From positions 3,029,001 to 3,093,000 of the forward strand of contig NC_063991.1 in NCBI RefSeq assembly GCF_932276165.1: DNA of 64,000 bases, given 5' to 3'. Position numbers and translations under genes: made by a program. Shown one piece after another: positions 1-12,400 of this stretch; position 1 is the first letter of the stretch; the number at the start of each line of letters is the position of its first letter. The notes under the pieces were generated by a model, which made no database searches, was not told the DNA's origin, and saw only the letters and a program-made list of their open reading frames with translations. The stretch comes from Plutella xylostella. Taxonomy: Eukaryota; Arthropoda; Insecta; Lepidoptera; Plutellidae.

Positions 1-64
1 AATTCGGGGGTATATTTTTAACCCGATTTTTTATTGAGGATATGCTTTGCCTGGGAGGTAGCTA

Positions 65-311
65 CAGTCGTCAAAATATAACAGGCCCGTTTGGACAGCT
101 CCAAAATGTATGGGATGACAGCTAGTGTCAAATCTAAATAATAAAAATCTAAACAATAAGTAACTTTTGGTGCTTCAAAAGTTCTTTTTTCTTTCAGCCG
201 TTAAAAAATAAGCACGATTTTGTGTCTTTTTATGTATTTCATCAAGTAAATCAAGAGTAAATAGCAAATTTGTGTAGCTGTCCAAACGGGCCTATTATAT
301 TTCGACGACTG
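65..311. mobile_element. MITE with about 40-bp inverted ends, TA target duplication
   Basis: The left end CAGTCGTCAAAATATAACAG is mirrored on the right (near 273-311) with few mismatches, and TA flanks both ends (63-64 and 312-313). The inner part of the arms reads GGCCCGTTTGGACAGCT. No coding capacity. The TA duplication suggests Tc1/mariner-type mobilisation, which is an inference. Confidence 0.75.
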
Positions 312-484
312 TAGAGGATAGGAGAGGGTCATATCAGAGAGAGCCATTAGAACGAATATTTGAACGAATATATGAACCATTTTTTTCGTCTCCTTCACCA
401 ATCCATTGGCGTCTCACAACTTTTGTACCGAAAAGTAGCTCCTGGCACCAATAAACACTATGTTTAAATGGTTATAGTGGTATA

Positions 485-583
485 GTAGAAACCACGCAAC
501 TTGACCAATGCGTAGGTTCCTTGAAGGGGCGGGGTGAATGTCTAAAAAAGACACAATTTTTGGTCAAGTTACGTGTTTCCTAC
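485..583. repeat. Short hairpin repeat
   Basis: Arms of about 23 bp (485-507 and 561-583) pair with three mismatches around GTAGAAACCACGCAACTTG. It may be a small MITE; no clear target duplication was found. Confidence 0.55.
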
Positions 584-1062
584 GGTACGTAAATACATAA
601 AAATATATAATATAACTACTGCATATAAAGTAAGTACTTATTATATTTAATTATATAGGTATTTCAGATGGTGCCAGGATCTCTATAAAGATTAGATATT
701 TAAGTAGTACCTAAAAAAAGCATTAACACATTAGAGGTCAGTAAACGCCTGTTGCATCTACCGATAAATAAAACGTGCTTTTACTTTCAGATGTGTTAAT
801 GTGTCAAATATCCATATACTATCCATGTAATCATAAAAATAATAGGTATACAATTTTATTATGTGCTTATGTAAGTAGGTATGTAAAAAATATATCATCT
901 GCCTACAGATACATCTGCTTCCGCTGTGGCTGTGTCATTTGTATTCGGTTTTTTTAATTTAAATTATAAAATTAGGCAAGGTCTGCTACAAATATTGTAT
1001 TTTCGTAATAATTATTACCTATTGGTACTTACTGTAACAACGAAAGGACGGACTAAGGGCTA

Positions 1063-1685
1063 GGGATGCCCGATCTGCAATACGATCTACCGATTTTTTA
1101 ATCGATCCAATGGAATGCGATCTTTAGGCAGATCGAATCGTATGATTTTTTTTATTAAAAAAAAAAATCGAAACGAAATGAAACTCCCGAAGTTATTATT
1201 GATTGGTTTAAGCGTCATTTTGTTCCCTAATAACTTGGTTGTTCAATATACTCGATTGTGCTGCCAAAGTCACTTGATTCTCTTCCTCATTATTTATTTA
1301 TTTATTAAAGTGTACATATAATATGTGGTATTACAGTTAATGTCCCACAAAACTGTTTATATACAGTTTTGTTTATATTGAGCGGTTGAGTTGTAGTAAG
1401 CTAGTCCCAGCGCATTTATCAAGTTTCTTTTCTTAGTTTCAAATCAGACGCTTTATATCTTACAAGAATTTTGTCAAAAACATAAAAACTTGCGTGTCAT
1501 AGATATTTTTATATAATGTAACGATCTTTTGAGATCGATTCAAAGCCATACAATTTATATAAAGAATCTATTAAAAACCGATTAAATCGATTCAAAGCCA
1601 TACGATCTATATCGAGAACCGATTCACGGAGTTACGATCCATTACGATCCTAAAGATCGATTCAAGCCAGAAAATCGGGCATCCC
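1063..1685. mobile_element. Inverted-repeat element GGGATGCCCGAT, internally repetitive
   Basis: The ends are GGGATGCCCGAT at 1063 and ATCGGGCATCCC ending at 1685. The interior is rich in GATCGATT palindromes and contains imperfect copies of ATCGATTCAAAGCCATA at about 1534-1550 and 1586-1602. No ORF of note. Looks like a non-autonomous DNA element. Confidence 0.6.
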
Positions 1686-1768
1686 TTCTAAGGACTAGCG
1701 CAGACCCTGGCTTCCTTCCTGACCCTTTAAATTGTGGTTGTTTTAAACTAATTAATAATGTATTTCAG

Positions 1769-4700
1769 ATATGCGAAAGGCGATTGAGTACTGTAAACAA
1801 GTCACCGGAATTCAAAGTGAGTACTTCTCTACATTAAGATGTTTTTTTCCTCTTAACCATTCAACCATTGCACGTTTTTCAGTAATCACAATTGAAGTCC
1901 CTTTAAAATAATTGGTATAGGTTTAGAGTTTAGAGCCTTTATTAGATTTATAATAAAATTCATTCGTCAAATATTAAAGACGTGTTACACAACCAATATC
2001 TAAATATTTTTTTGTGAAATATTGATATATTTTTTCAGCCGATGAGATATTGTTCTCGTTCTTCGAGAAAATGAGCGGGTCCCGAGACATCGACTTCGTG
2101 ATACAGTTCCTGAAGATGTTGGAGGGAGACTCAAGTAGGTACATTTTTGTTACGTTTTTGCCCTTTTAGCGGCCATTTTTCATTATGTTCTTGTCACGCA
2201 GTGGAGAGATTTGTCACAAATGATTTCATAGTTAATTTTTCATATTTATTAGCTTTGTAGTCCAAAAAACATATTTTTAACCAACCCTAGTGTTTTTTAC
2301 AGATACGCTCAGTACTTTTTACTTTTTTCCAAATTATACTTAGGTATAATTATGTATATTCAAACTTTTTTTTTTCAGAGATCGATCACCTCTACCTTCT
2401 TGTGAAGTATATTACGAATGAATCTGGTAAGTTTCACAACATTAAATTTAATTAAAAAAATAAAATTTATTTTCCTAATGGATATTTAAATTTTCTGTTT
2501 CGTCGTATGTAATAAAGCCTTCTGGATCACCTCCATCTAATCTACTTTCCTATTTTGGATACTTTCCTACTTTTATTTTAATGTTGTCATATAGGTACAA
2601 ACTTGTATAACAAATGACGTGTATTTATGTATTTATTTATTTAATACTTTATTGCACAATGAGATATAAGTATACAAAAGGTGGACTTAATGCTAAAAGC
2701 ATTTTCTACCAGCCAACCTACACCTACGTGTACATCTAGAATAGGCTTTTACATCTTAAAATGTTAGTATTTTCAGCTGTTGGATTTCCAGTTTTATTAA
2801 ATAACTATTTGTGTAAATTAATACTTCATCAACTTTCCTATTTCATCCTAAAAAAGAAGAAATCGGAAAGTACATATAGATTACATTTACAAAAGACTAT
2901 ATTTTTAATGTTTTTTTTTCAGATATCCTCAAGGGCTTTGAAATAATTGAGCAACTGACCGGCCATGCGGACTTTGACGGTGTTTACGAAATTCTGGAAA
3001 TGCTGTCTACCGAAAAGGGTAAGGAGCTCACTGCCTTGCTACTGCTAAAAGATCTTACCTAGATTGTATTTTATATTTTTAATGAATACCAAGTAGGCTA
3101 TCACTTTTCTCGATTTCGCACGTAAACATAAGTACCTAGCCTTTTTACTCTAAATTATCTAACTTTTAAAATAAGTTATCTCTCTATTCTTGTAATGCGA
3201 TGAAAGTTGTTTATTAAAATTAATATTCTTTAACCCTCATATTTTTTTAGATCGAATTTTTACTTTATATTATTATTAACTAAGGTAGCAAGGTAGGTAG
3301 GTAAGGTAAGGTAGGTATATGTAGGTAGCTTATTACCATAAAGCATTAGTTATATTATCGCACCATAACTTCACTTTTCAGGTATTTTCAACATCACTGA
3401 TTTCTTCAAACACATCGCTCATACTGGTGGTAAGTTACCAAAGATTTTAAAACGTATAAGTAGATAAAGACATAAATTTGCATTTATTTATCACACACAT
3501 AGCAGCAACAGCAAAAAATACAGACAATAATACAATGCAACATAACAAACAATAACACAATAGGTTGCTGTCCAGATCGTCAAAAGGCATCTGCTCAGCA
3601 TTTGTGGCCACTAATGCTAAGAGCTTTTCCCTCGGGTTCTTTATTTACACAAGTTAAGGGTTCTGTAAAATGGTCTTTATTTCAGGTGTGGAAGGAGTGT
3701 ATTACTACATCATGCAATTAACTGGAGGTCTAGGATCACCGGAATTTCCAGAAACATTCAAAGCCTTGGCACCTGAAGTTGGTATGTGCAGTTCGCATTC
3801 ATTTCAATTATTACTACTAAGCTTATTTGTTTTTTCAGTCAAACCCATTTTACTAATACAGTTATATGTCATACACAGGGTCTGAATAATAAAGCTCTAT
3901 TTCATTTTTCAGATTTAAAGGGGACATTGGATCTTGTGACTGCCGTAACCAGATCATCGAGTAAGACTAAATATTTTATATTAAAAAAGTTTAATACCCT
4001 GGTATTACAATTACACAATTACTCCGTAGAGTAGTTTTCCTTTTATCTAATTAATATTCATTTGCCCATGTTTCCAGCCATCGGAGAAGCCATAGAAAAA
4101 CTCAACTTAATAGTTGGACGACCAACGTTTGCGAGGAGTATAGTCGTGATGAAGAAAATAACTGGAGAGAAACGTAAGCATAATATATTATTTTTATTTC
4201 AATTTACAGTTAAAAATTAAGTTTGAATACAATAAGTTTGAATTTAAAAGTAATTTGATCTGAACACAAGTCATCAGATACATATAACTATTTACGTTAT
4301 GTCTATTTTTGAACATAGTAGTAATAACAAGACAGAAATATTATATTTAGGTATCGGTCTTGGAATGAATTTTAATTACAAAAGTGAAACAAACAATTCA
4401 GATGCAAAAGGGCAAACATTATTTAGTTTATATAATGTGTTGTTTACTTAGATGATGTTATATTGTTTATTTACAGAAATGAAGTACGCGCTAGAAGATA
4501 TGACTCATGAGTGTAATAAACTGAGTAAGTTTTATTCAACTATACAAATAATGAGTTAGAACTAAGTATTTTTTATATGATAAAAAAAAGCTTTATTCAA
4601 ACCTCTAACTACGAAAATAATGTCGATTAAAGGGCATAAATTCTAACTTCTGTGCTTCAAAACCTTAAATTATTTGTTTTAAATTCGACTCTATAAGGTT

Positions 4701-5631
4701 TTCCGTAAATCTCATATTACAAAATCTGAAATCACTATGAAGAAATTTTGTGCAAACTATTAAATCCCCTGCTATTAATAGTGCTAGAGTTTAAGTTAGT
4801 CAAATGTTATAATTATGTTATTTTTATTTATTATTTTGTATGATTTAAAATAAATGTGTTTAGTTTATAATATGGGCCACTGATGCCTGAAATAAAGGTT
4901 TATTATTATATTATTATTATTAAGAATCGACATAATTATTTTCCTTTATTATGTTTATCTGTTTTTAACAGGTCTCAGTGAAGTTTTCGACAACATTTAT
5001 AGGATCGTCGGCGTTGATGACATCGAGGAAGCACTGGAAATTGTCAAAAGAGTTTTTAACTTGAACAGTAAGTATTTACTCCTAAATCAATCCTAATTTT
5101 ATTTCCCCGTACCTAACCTATAACTTTTTATTTGTTGCATTTTTTTACAGATTTCATGCTTGTGTTTCAAAGAATCAACAAAATGACCAGAAGCAATGGT
5201 AAGTAGGATTTAAACTCATAACAAAAATATTTACGTGTGTGAATACGGTTAGGATTAAAATCATACTTGTTCATTATGAATTTTCAGAGCCGCTACTTTT
5301 CATGGATTCCCTGTTGGAAATTACCGGTAAAATGTACCTGGAGGACGCCGCCAATTCTTTCAAGAAGCTAACAACCAGGAAACGTAAGTTATGAAACTTG
5401 TTGTCTATTTGTTCAACTTCAAACACTGCTCCACCTTTGAAACCAAATTAATTATCACCAATCATCTCATAAGCTGGACCTATGAGGAATCAGAAAGTCT
5501 ATTAAAACAGTTAAAATAGCGCACATTTCAGCACACCTCCTGGCACTTACCGCATACACACTTTCTGGCACTCCTTGTAAAGTAATCTAAACACACAAAC
5601 ACACCATAACTCACAAACACACACACACACA

Positions 5632-5713
<82 letters not shown>

Positions 5714-6446
5714 CACACAAACACACACGCACAAACACAAACACACTTTTTTATTTTATTTTCTAACATATATCAAATTTATCCAAGATTGCACTGTATA
5801 AGTTTTATGTTCTTGTAAAGCCGTATTTAAATGGGTTAATTATTATCTCTATCCTCCACGGGACAGGCATTGCCTAGTGTGGGGGTCAGTACATTCACCA
5901 TCTCTTGTATATTTTTAAAGGAAATAAACATTTTTACTTTACTTTACTTTATACTTAAATCAAACTCAACGTCTAAACTAAATGGACATTTATTTTATTG
6001 CATTGAACCTTAGATTAACGATATACGAACAAGATGCTGTGACAAAACTATCCGCATTCTGTTTACTGTCAAACCGTTTTAAGTTCAGCCTATACTTTGG
6101 CCATTATATTATTGTTTTTTGACATTCCAAATCCCATACATATTTGATGACTGCAAAGCAAAACCAACTTTACTTACCAGACATAAGGACACGTCAAAAA
6201 TACAATAATATAGTGGAAGCTCTATAATGACAACCGTTGTACTATCATACAATGCATAAAGTCACAAATCTTCTAACCGAACTAATTTAAAAAAAAGAGT
6301 TCAGTGGTAGAATTGTGATGTCGACTACTTGTCGAGACGTTTCTTTTGCAACGGCACTCCATCTACTTGATATTAAAATAAGGTTGCAATGAACTATTAT
6401 CCTAACTAATATTATAAATGCGAAAGTAACTGTGTCTGTCTGTCTT

Positions 6447-6479
<33 letters not shown>

Positions 6480-9400
6480 TACTCTTTCACGCCAAAACTA
6501 CTGAACGGATTTGAATGAAATTTGGTATACATACGGTATAGACCCTGGGAAAGAACATAGGCTACTTTTTATCCCGGAATTCCCACGGGAAAACTTTTTA
6601 AGGCGAAGCGAAGCGCGCGGGAACAGCTAGTTCTTTTATAAGCATCATCTAATTGATTGACACTATTGTTCCAGTGTCACTGATTCAATTCTTCGAGCTG
6701 ATAAGGAAGCGTTCCGGACACCTGCACGTCATCGACTTTTTCCTGAAGTATCTCGACTATTTTGGAGCGAAAAGTATGATAATATTTTTTCAATTGATAT
6801 AAAAAAGGTTATTTTCTATTGCCGGTCAGTATTCTCACTGGATATAGGCCTTTCCGAACGCCTCAACACTGTCAAATGTTGGTTCTATCTCTCTTTTCGG
6901 CCGGTGGTTTGGTTGCCTCCCTCCCACGCTAAGCTACGTTGGCCTTTACGTGGTCTCCACATAACAACTCGTAGGAAAACTAATACTTCCTAATAAGAGT
7001 TAAGTTGTTATTTTTTCCTACGTAACTACTTTGTAGAGTATTTGATCAAAATCTTTTTTTTTCAGCTGTTGAAGAGGCATTTGAAAAAACTGTGGAAATC
7101 TTCAAATTAAACGGTATGTTATATACTTTATCTTATTAAATGTATATTTAATGAATTCATTTATAAGTTATTAATTCAAGTGCGCGACATACAGTCAATT
7201 GTGCAAATTACATAAAAACCTAACTAACTAAATTTACTAAATTCATGAGTTAACATAATTATCCATAAAATACCTATTAAATCGTATAACCTCCTATTCT
7301 TCTGTAAATGTATTCTAGTTCTGCCGCAGTTAATTATTTACTACTACTACCAGCTAAGTTTTCATTTTCTAGCAGACCTATCTTATCACCACCGCACATC
7401 TGCATAAGCACATCTGCTACCGCTACACGGGTTCGTTATCGACGTAGTAAACGTCACTATATCGCGATTGTCCATAAATACGGCATATTATTGGTGGAAC
7501 GCGCATTAAACGAGTAATTTATCGACATCGACAACAGACCCGTGCCGCGACCGCTGACTATTGATAGTTATTTACTGCCTCCACAGATATATTCGAGATA
7601 TTCGACGTGATATACAGATTCACGAAGGTGGAGGCGATCATATTTATAGAAACTATAATGAAGGTGACAAATTCTACCAACTTCTCGCACGCAGCCGAGA
7701 AAGTCAACAGAATGGCCAACAAGAATAGTAAGTAAAAACATGGTAAAAACACACAGAATCTTACTTTTTTGTCTAAAAATATTTTTTTAATTTAGCGTGC
7801 ACACAACCGAATTTTTGTAGGGCAATAGTAATAGTGCTTAGGTATTAATTGCAATCAGTAGGTATGTATATTCAATTTTCCTCCTACTTACCAAAAATAT
7901 TTCATGTGTGTTTCACGTTTTATGTGTGTATAGAAATACAAACTATCAAAAATTTCAGTAGCTAGGTATAGTGCCACAAACTTATCTGTTCCGGTGACAG
8001 CTTACATAAATGTCTCATATTTCTTAATTCTATAAGATTTTAAGTTTGCTCGTATTGTTAATTCGCTCTTGCGGTGTTAATAAACCCATTTAATCTTTTA
8101 CAATATACAATTCATTAGTAAGTAATGAAATATGGATCAATTTAGTTCGCTATCACCGGAAAAGATAAGTTTGTCGCACTATAACTAAACTTAGCTTTTT
8201 GTTTTCAGATTTCATCGAGTCTTGCAAAGCTATCTATGGTATCGCGCGGATGGGTAAGTTACATTTTTTATTTACTTTCATATTTATTTATTTCAACATT
8301 ATGATTGGTCATTTCCGACGGAAGTACTTACTGACATGCGGTGCTAAACTCGTGTTTAATGGGCTCTTAGCACTGATCAAACTTTGCACTGTACCTTCCT
8401 ACAGTGATATTAAATTAAATGGTAAATACCTACCTAACTAATTTGTATATTTTCAGATCTGGTGAAGTTCTATGAAAAACTTATTACGGTCAGCAAGAGA
8501 TTCGGTAAGCGTTGATTTGAATTAACAGCTTCATCATCAGCCAATAATCATCCACTTCTGGACATAGGCCTCTCGCAAGGAGCGCCACAACACTCGGTCC
8601 TCGGCCTTCCTCATCCAACCACTACCCGCCACCCGCCTAAGGTCGTCAGTCCAGCGGGCAGGAGGGCGTCCCACGCTGCGTTTGCCTGTTCGTGGTCTCC
8701 ACTCGAGAACTCGTCTACTCCAACGGTTATCGGTTCTTCGGCAGATATGACCAGCCCGCTGCCACTTCAGCTTGCATATTTTGACAGCTATGTCGGTAAC
8801 CTTAGTCCTCTGACGGATAACCTCATTTCTGATACGATCCATCAGAGAAACCCCAAGCATAGCTCTCTCCATAGCACGCTGAGCTACTTTAAATCGGTGG
8901 ACCAGTCCTACCGTCAGTGTCCACGTCTCTGCACCATACGTCATCACTGGCAGGACGCACTGGTTGAAGACTTTGGTCTTCAGGCTCTGAGGAATGGCCG
9001 AGGAGAATATGTGACGAAGTTTCCCGAATGCAGCCCAACCCAGTTGGATGCGCCTTGCAGTTTAACAGCTTATTAAAATTATAATGACCTAAAACATATT
9101 GAATGCCGAAAGCAGCAGCTTCATAATCTGACAGTCGGGTTGCCTACTTAACCGACCACTCTCTCAGCACAAGCTTGCTTGTGTGGGGGCCACAAACCCG
9201 CACTAGGCCAGCGTGGTGGACTAGGCCTAAACCCTTCCTTCATTGGAAGCAGCCCCGTTCCCCAGCAGTGAGGACGTGATGGCTTGTGACGATGTTGAAA
9301 TTCTGTTGTAATTTAAATAGGTAGTTAGGTACCCTTACTTCATTTCTTACATATTACGTACATAGGTACTTACAAGGCGTAACTAAAGTGGTGACTGTTC

Positions 9401-12400
9401 TTTTGTTCTTACTATTAAACTTTGCAACACTCTGTATAAAAAACCTGGTTATTGAGTAAGAAATTCATTCATTCTTTTATCAGAAGGTTCTGGATTTGAA
9501 TCCCTAGATAATAAACATTTGTGTGATATGTTTCATTTCAGACATGGAAGATATGATGCTAATTTTGGAGGGCTACACCTATACTGAAGGTATGTTACTT
9601 CGACCGTTAATATTTTAATTATTTCCCACTAAAGTATTTTAAAAAACTTACAAAAATATGTTTTTGCAGAATTTATGGACGCCTTAGGAGAGTTACGAAG
9701 ATTCACTGGAGAAAATGGCAAGTTATCCCCTCACTCTACTCAAATTGTCCCCTTGATAAACAATACAGGGTGGCCCAAAGAGTGACGTCCAAAGGAAAAT
9801 GTTTGATTCCTTAGTTCAAGGGGTAGCCAAATCACCCCCATGTATGTTCAGCAATTTTTAGTAGTTTAGGAGTTATGATTTTTTTTAATAATTTTCTACG
9901 AAAATCGACCTCAGTGGATCAATTACGTTTTATTATTTTTTTGGATAAGTTTTTTGAATATTTTTTTATTTTTGTGTCATCCTCTTAAGTTGTTCTTTTA
10001 ACCATAAAAGTTTCAGCTTCCTAGCTGTAATGTAAGTTAGTTATTTTTATATCGAAAGTTCAAATTATATCATCGAGCCAGACTGCTCTGAATTTTCAAC
10101 TTGAAATTAAAAATTGAAATAGATATTCTCATGGTCCCTTATTAATTTTAAAAACTCCGCAAGGTTCCAAAATAACATAAAAATAAAAATAAACTATTGC
10201 TTAATGGGGTATTATTTGCAGAAAACAGCCTTCAAAGGTACTTGGGTGGAAATTACCTAATTAGTAAATTGTTTCAGAAAGTTGAAAGATTCCTGTTATG
10301 TCATTACTAAGGACTAATTCAGTTAGATGAAGTATCAAATTAAAGGGAAAATAAAATTATTTACTATTTTTTTTTATTTAAGTTACATTTTTGAATGTAA
10401 ATTCTCAGTAAAATGTTTAAGTCTGAGTTGTAAGATTTATGAGATAATTGTATTACTAATACTAAGTAAATAAACTCAAATAATTATAGAAAGAGTAGAG
10501 AATATTAGAAATTTTCTTTAAGTCGCTTCTCTGTTTCATTCAGATGTCACTTTTTGACAGATGTCACATTTTTGAGAAAAGTTACTGTTTTGACATGTTT
10601 AACTTTTTGACAGATGTCATATTTTTTACATTTGTCACTTTTTTGACTTAAAGAAAATTTCTTGCGTAGATGTAGGTAGTGTATTGCTGTGGGAGGTCGC
10701 CATTTTGAAAATTTATTGTGAGTAAATTTGTAAAAGAATTATTTGAGTTTATTTATTTATTATTAATAATACAATTATCTCATAAATCTTACAACTCAGA
10801 CATAAACATTTTACTGAGAAATTACATTCAAAAATGTAACTTAAATAAAAAAAAATAGTAAATAATTTTATTTTCCCTTTAATTTGATACTTTTTCTAAC
10901 TGAATTAGTCCTTAGTAATTACATAACAGGAATCTTTCAACTTTCTGAAACAATTTACTTATTAGGTAATTTCCACCCAAGTACCTTTGAAGGCTGTTTT
11001 CTGCAAATAATACCCCATTAAGCAATAGTTTATTTTTATTTTTATGTTATTTTGAAACCTTGCGGAGTTTTTAAAATTAATAAGGGACCATGAGAATATC
11101 TATTTCAATTTTTAATTTCAAGTTGAAAATTCAGAGCAGTCTAGCTCGATGATATAATTTGAACTTTCGATATAAAAATAACTAACTTACATTACAGCTA
11201 GGAAGCTGAAACTTTTATGGTTAAAAGAACAACTAAAGAGGATGACACAAAAATAAAAAATATTCAAAAAACTTATCCAAAAAAATAATAAAACATAATT
11301 GATCCACTGAAGTCGATTTTCGTAGAAAATTATTTAAAAAAATCATAACTCCTAAACTACTAAAAATTGCTGAACATACATGGGGGTGATTTGGCTACCC
11401 CTTGACCTAAGGAATCAAACATTTTCCTTTGGACGTCACTCTTTGGGCCACCCATCATATTGCTTCATTCACTGGTAACAATCAGCTATGATTAAACCGT
11501 TGTATAATTCTATGCCTTCCTGTAGACATGCCGAAAGCCATCGACCACGTGAAGCTTGGCTTGCCGCGTGCTGTGACTACCACCACTACTGGTGCCCCAA
11601 CCACCACCGACACACCTGTTGTCACCGATGCACCTGTCACTACCGAAGGACCCTCGACAACTGAAGCAATAACCACTACCGAAGCAACACCCACTACCGA
11701 AGCAACATCTATTACCGAAACCTCATCAACTACCGAAGCAACATCCACTACCGAAGCATCATCAACTACCGAAGCAACATCAAATACCGAAGCATCATCT
11801 ACTACAGAAGCGGAAGAGTTGACTACCGAAAGTCCAATCCAGCAGCGCCAAGCTGAAAGCATTGCCTCTGCTTCCAGTTACGATGGACCAAGTCCTCAAG
11901 CTGAGCGTCAAGCGTCTGAGCAAACAGACACAATAAATCAACCTTCAGACGATGGTAACAGTGAACCTGTAGCTATAGCTGAAGCAACCACTGAATCTGT
12001 CCAAGTAGCATCTACAACGGAACCAAATGTTCAAGATGACAGCTACGCTCAAAAACCGGCAACCAGTGACGTGGATGGTCAAACACCGTATAGTTCTGAA
12101 AATTTACCAACATCTGAAGAGGCTTCCACAGAATCGGTTGTCCAACCTGAAACGCAAGCTAGTTCTTACGCGCAAAGTTATTTTTCACCAAATAGTGACG
12201 TGACCACGGAAGCTACCACTCAGGCACCTGGATCAGCAGGTCAACAGCCAAATGACAAAGATTCAGTGGATGATCAAACTTACCAACAAGCTTCGACATT
12301 CTATACACCATTACTAACTACAACGGAATCACCGTTAACAACCAGTGACACAAACAATGAAGAACCAGTGGCGACTGAAAGTACTCCTTCAACAACTGAA

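Larger units (their letters stand above)
1..1768. other. Upstream flank or intron of the repeat/mucin gene, no supported exon
   Basis: No exon fitting the downstream pattern (phase 1, 45-48 or 96 nt) is visible here. Pyrimidine-AG acceptors near 667 and 788 are not followed by an open, amphipathic 16-residue unit with a donor. The stretch holds three inverted-repeat elements, listed separately. The 5' end of the gene is therefore probably outside the window. Confidence 0.5.
1769..9717 (+). repeat. Exon-encoded array of about 30 units of 16 residues
   Basis: 48-nt exons carry one unit, 96-nt exons two, the 99-nt exon about two, and the 141-nt exon three (47 residues). Non-adjacent example units are DILKGFEIIEQLTGHA (exon 2923), TFARSIVVMKKITGEK (exon 4078) and EFMDALGELRRFTGEN (exon 9670). 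Position 1 is usually D/N/T/G. Positions 2, 5, 6, 9 and 12 are hydrophobic, and 13-14 are often TG. Each unit would form one amphipathic helix plus a turn. Introns fall on unit boundaries, consistent with growth by exon duplication and some intron loss. Confidence 0.8.

Noticed and set aside
667..846. Possible upstream exons after TTTCAG at 667 and 788
   Set aside because: Following sequence does not give a 16-residue unit or a phase-1 donor.
5547..5744. Minus-strand 65-residue Cys/Val frame
   Set aside because: Translation of the CA microsatellite.
8747..9076. Plus-strand 109-residue frame
   Set aside because: Antisense shadow of the RTE reverse-transcriptase fragment.
11528..11530. ATG at the head of the giant frame as a gene start
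   Set aside because: The exon is entered in phase 1 from CTGTAG; AC completes an Asp codon, and Met is residue 2 of a repeat unit (D-M-P-K-A-I).
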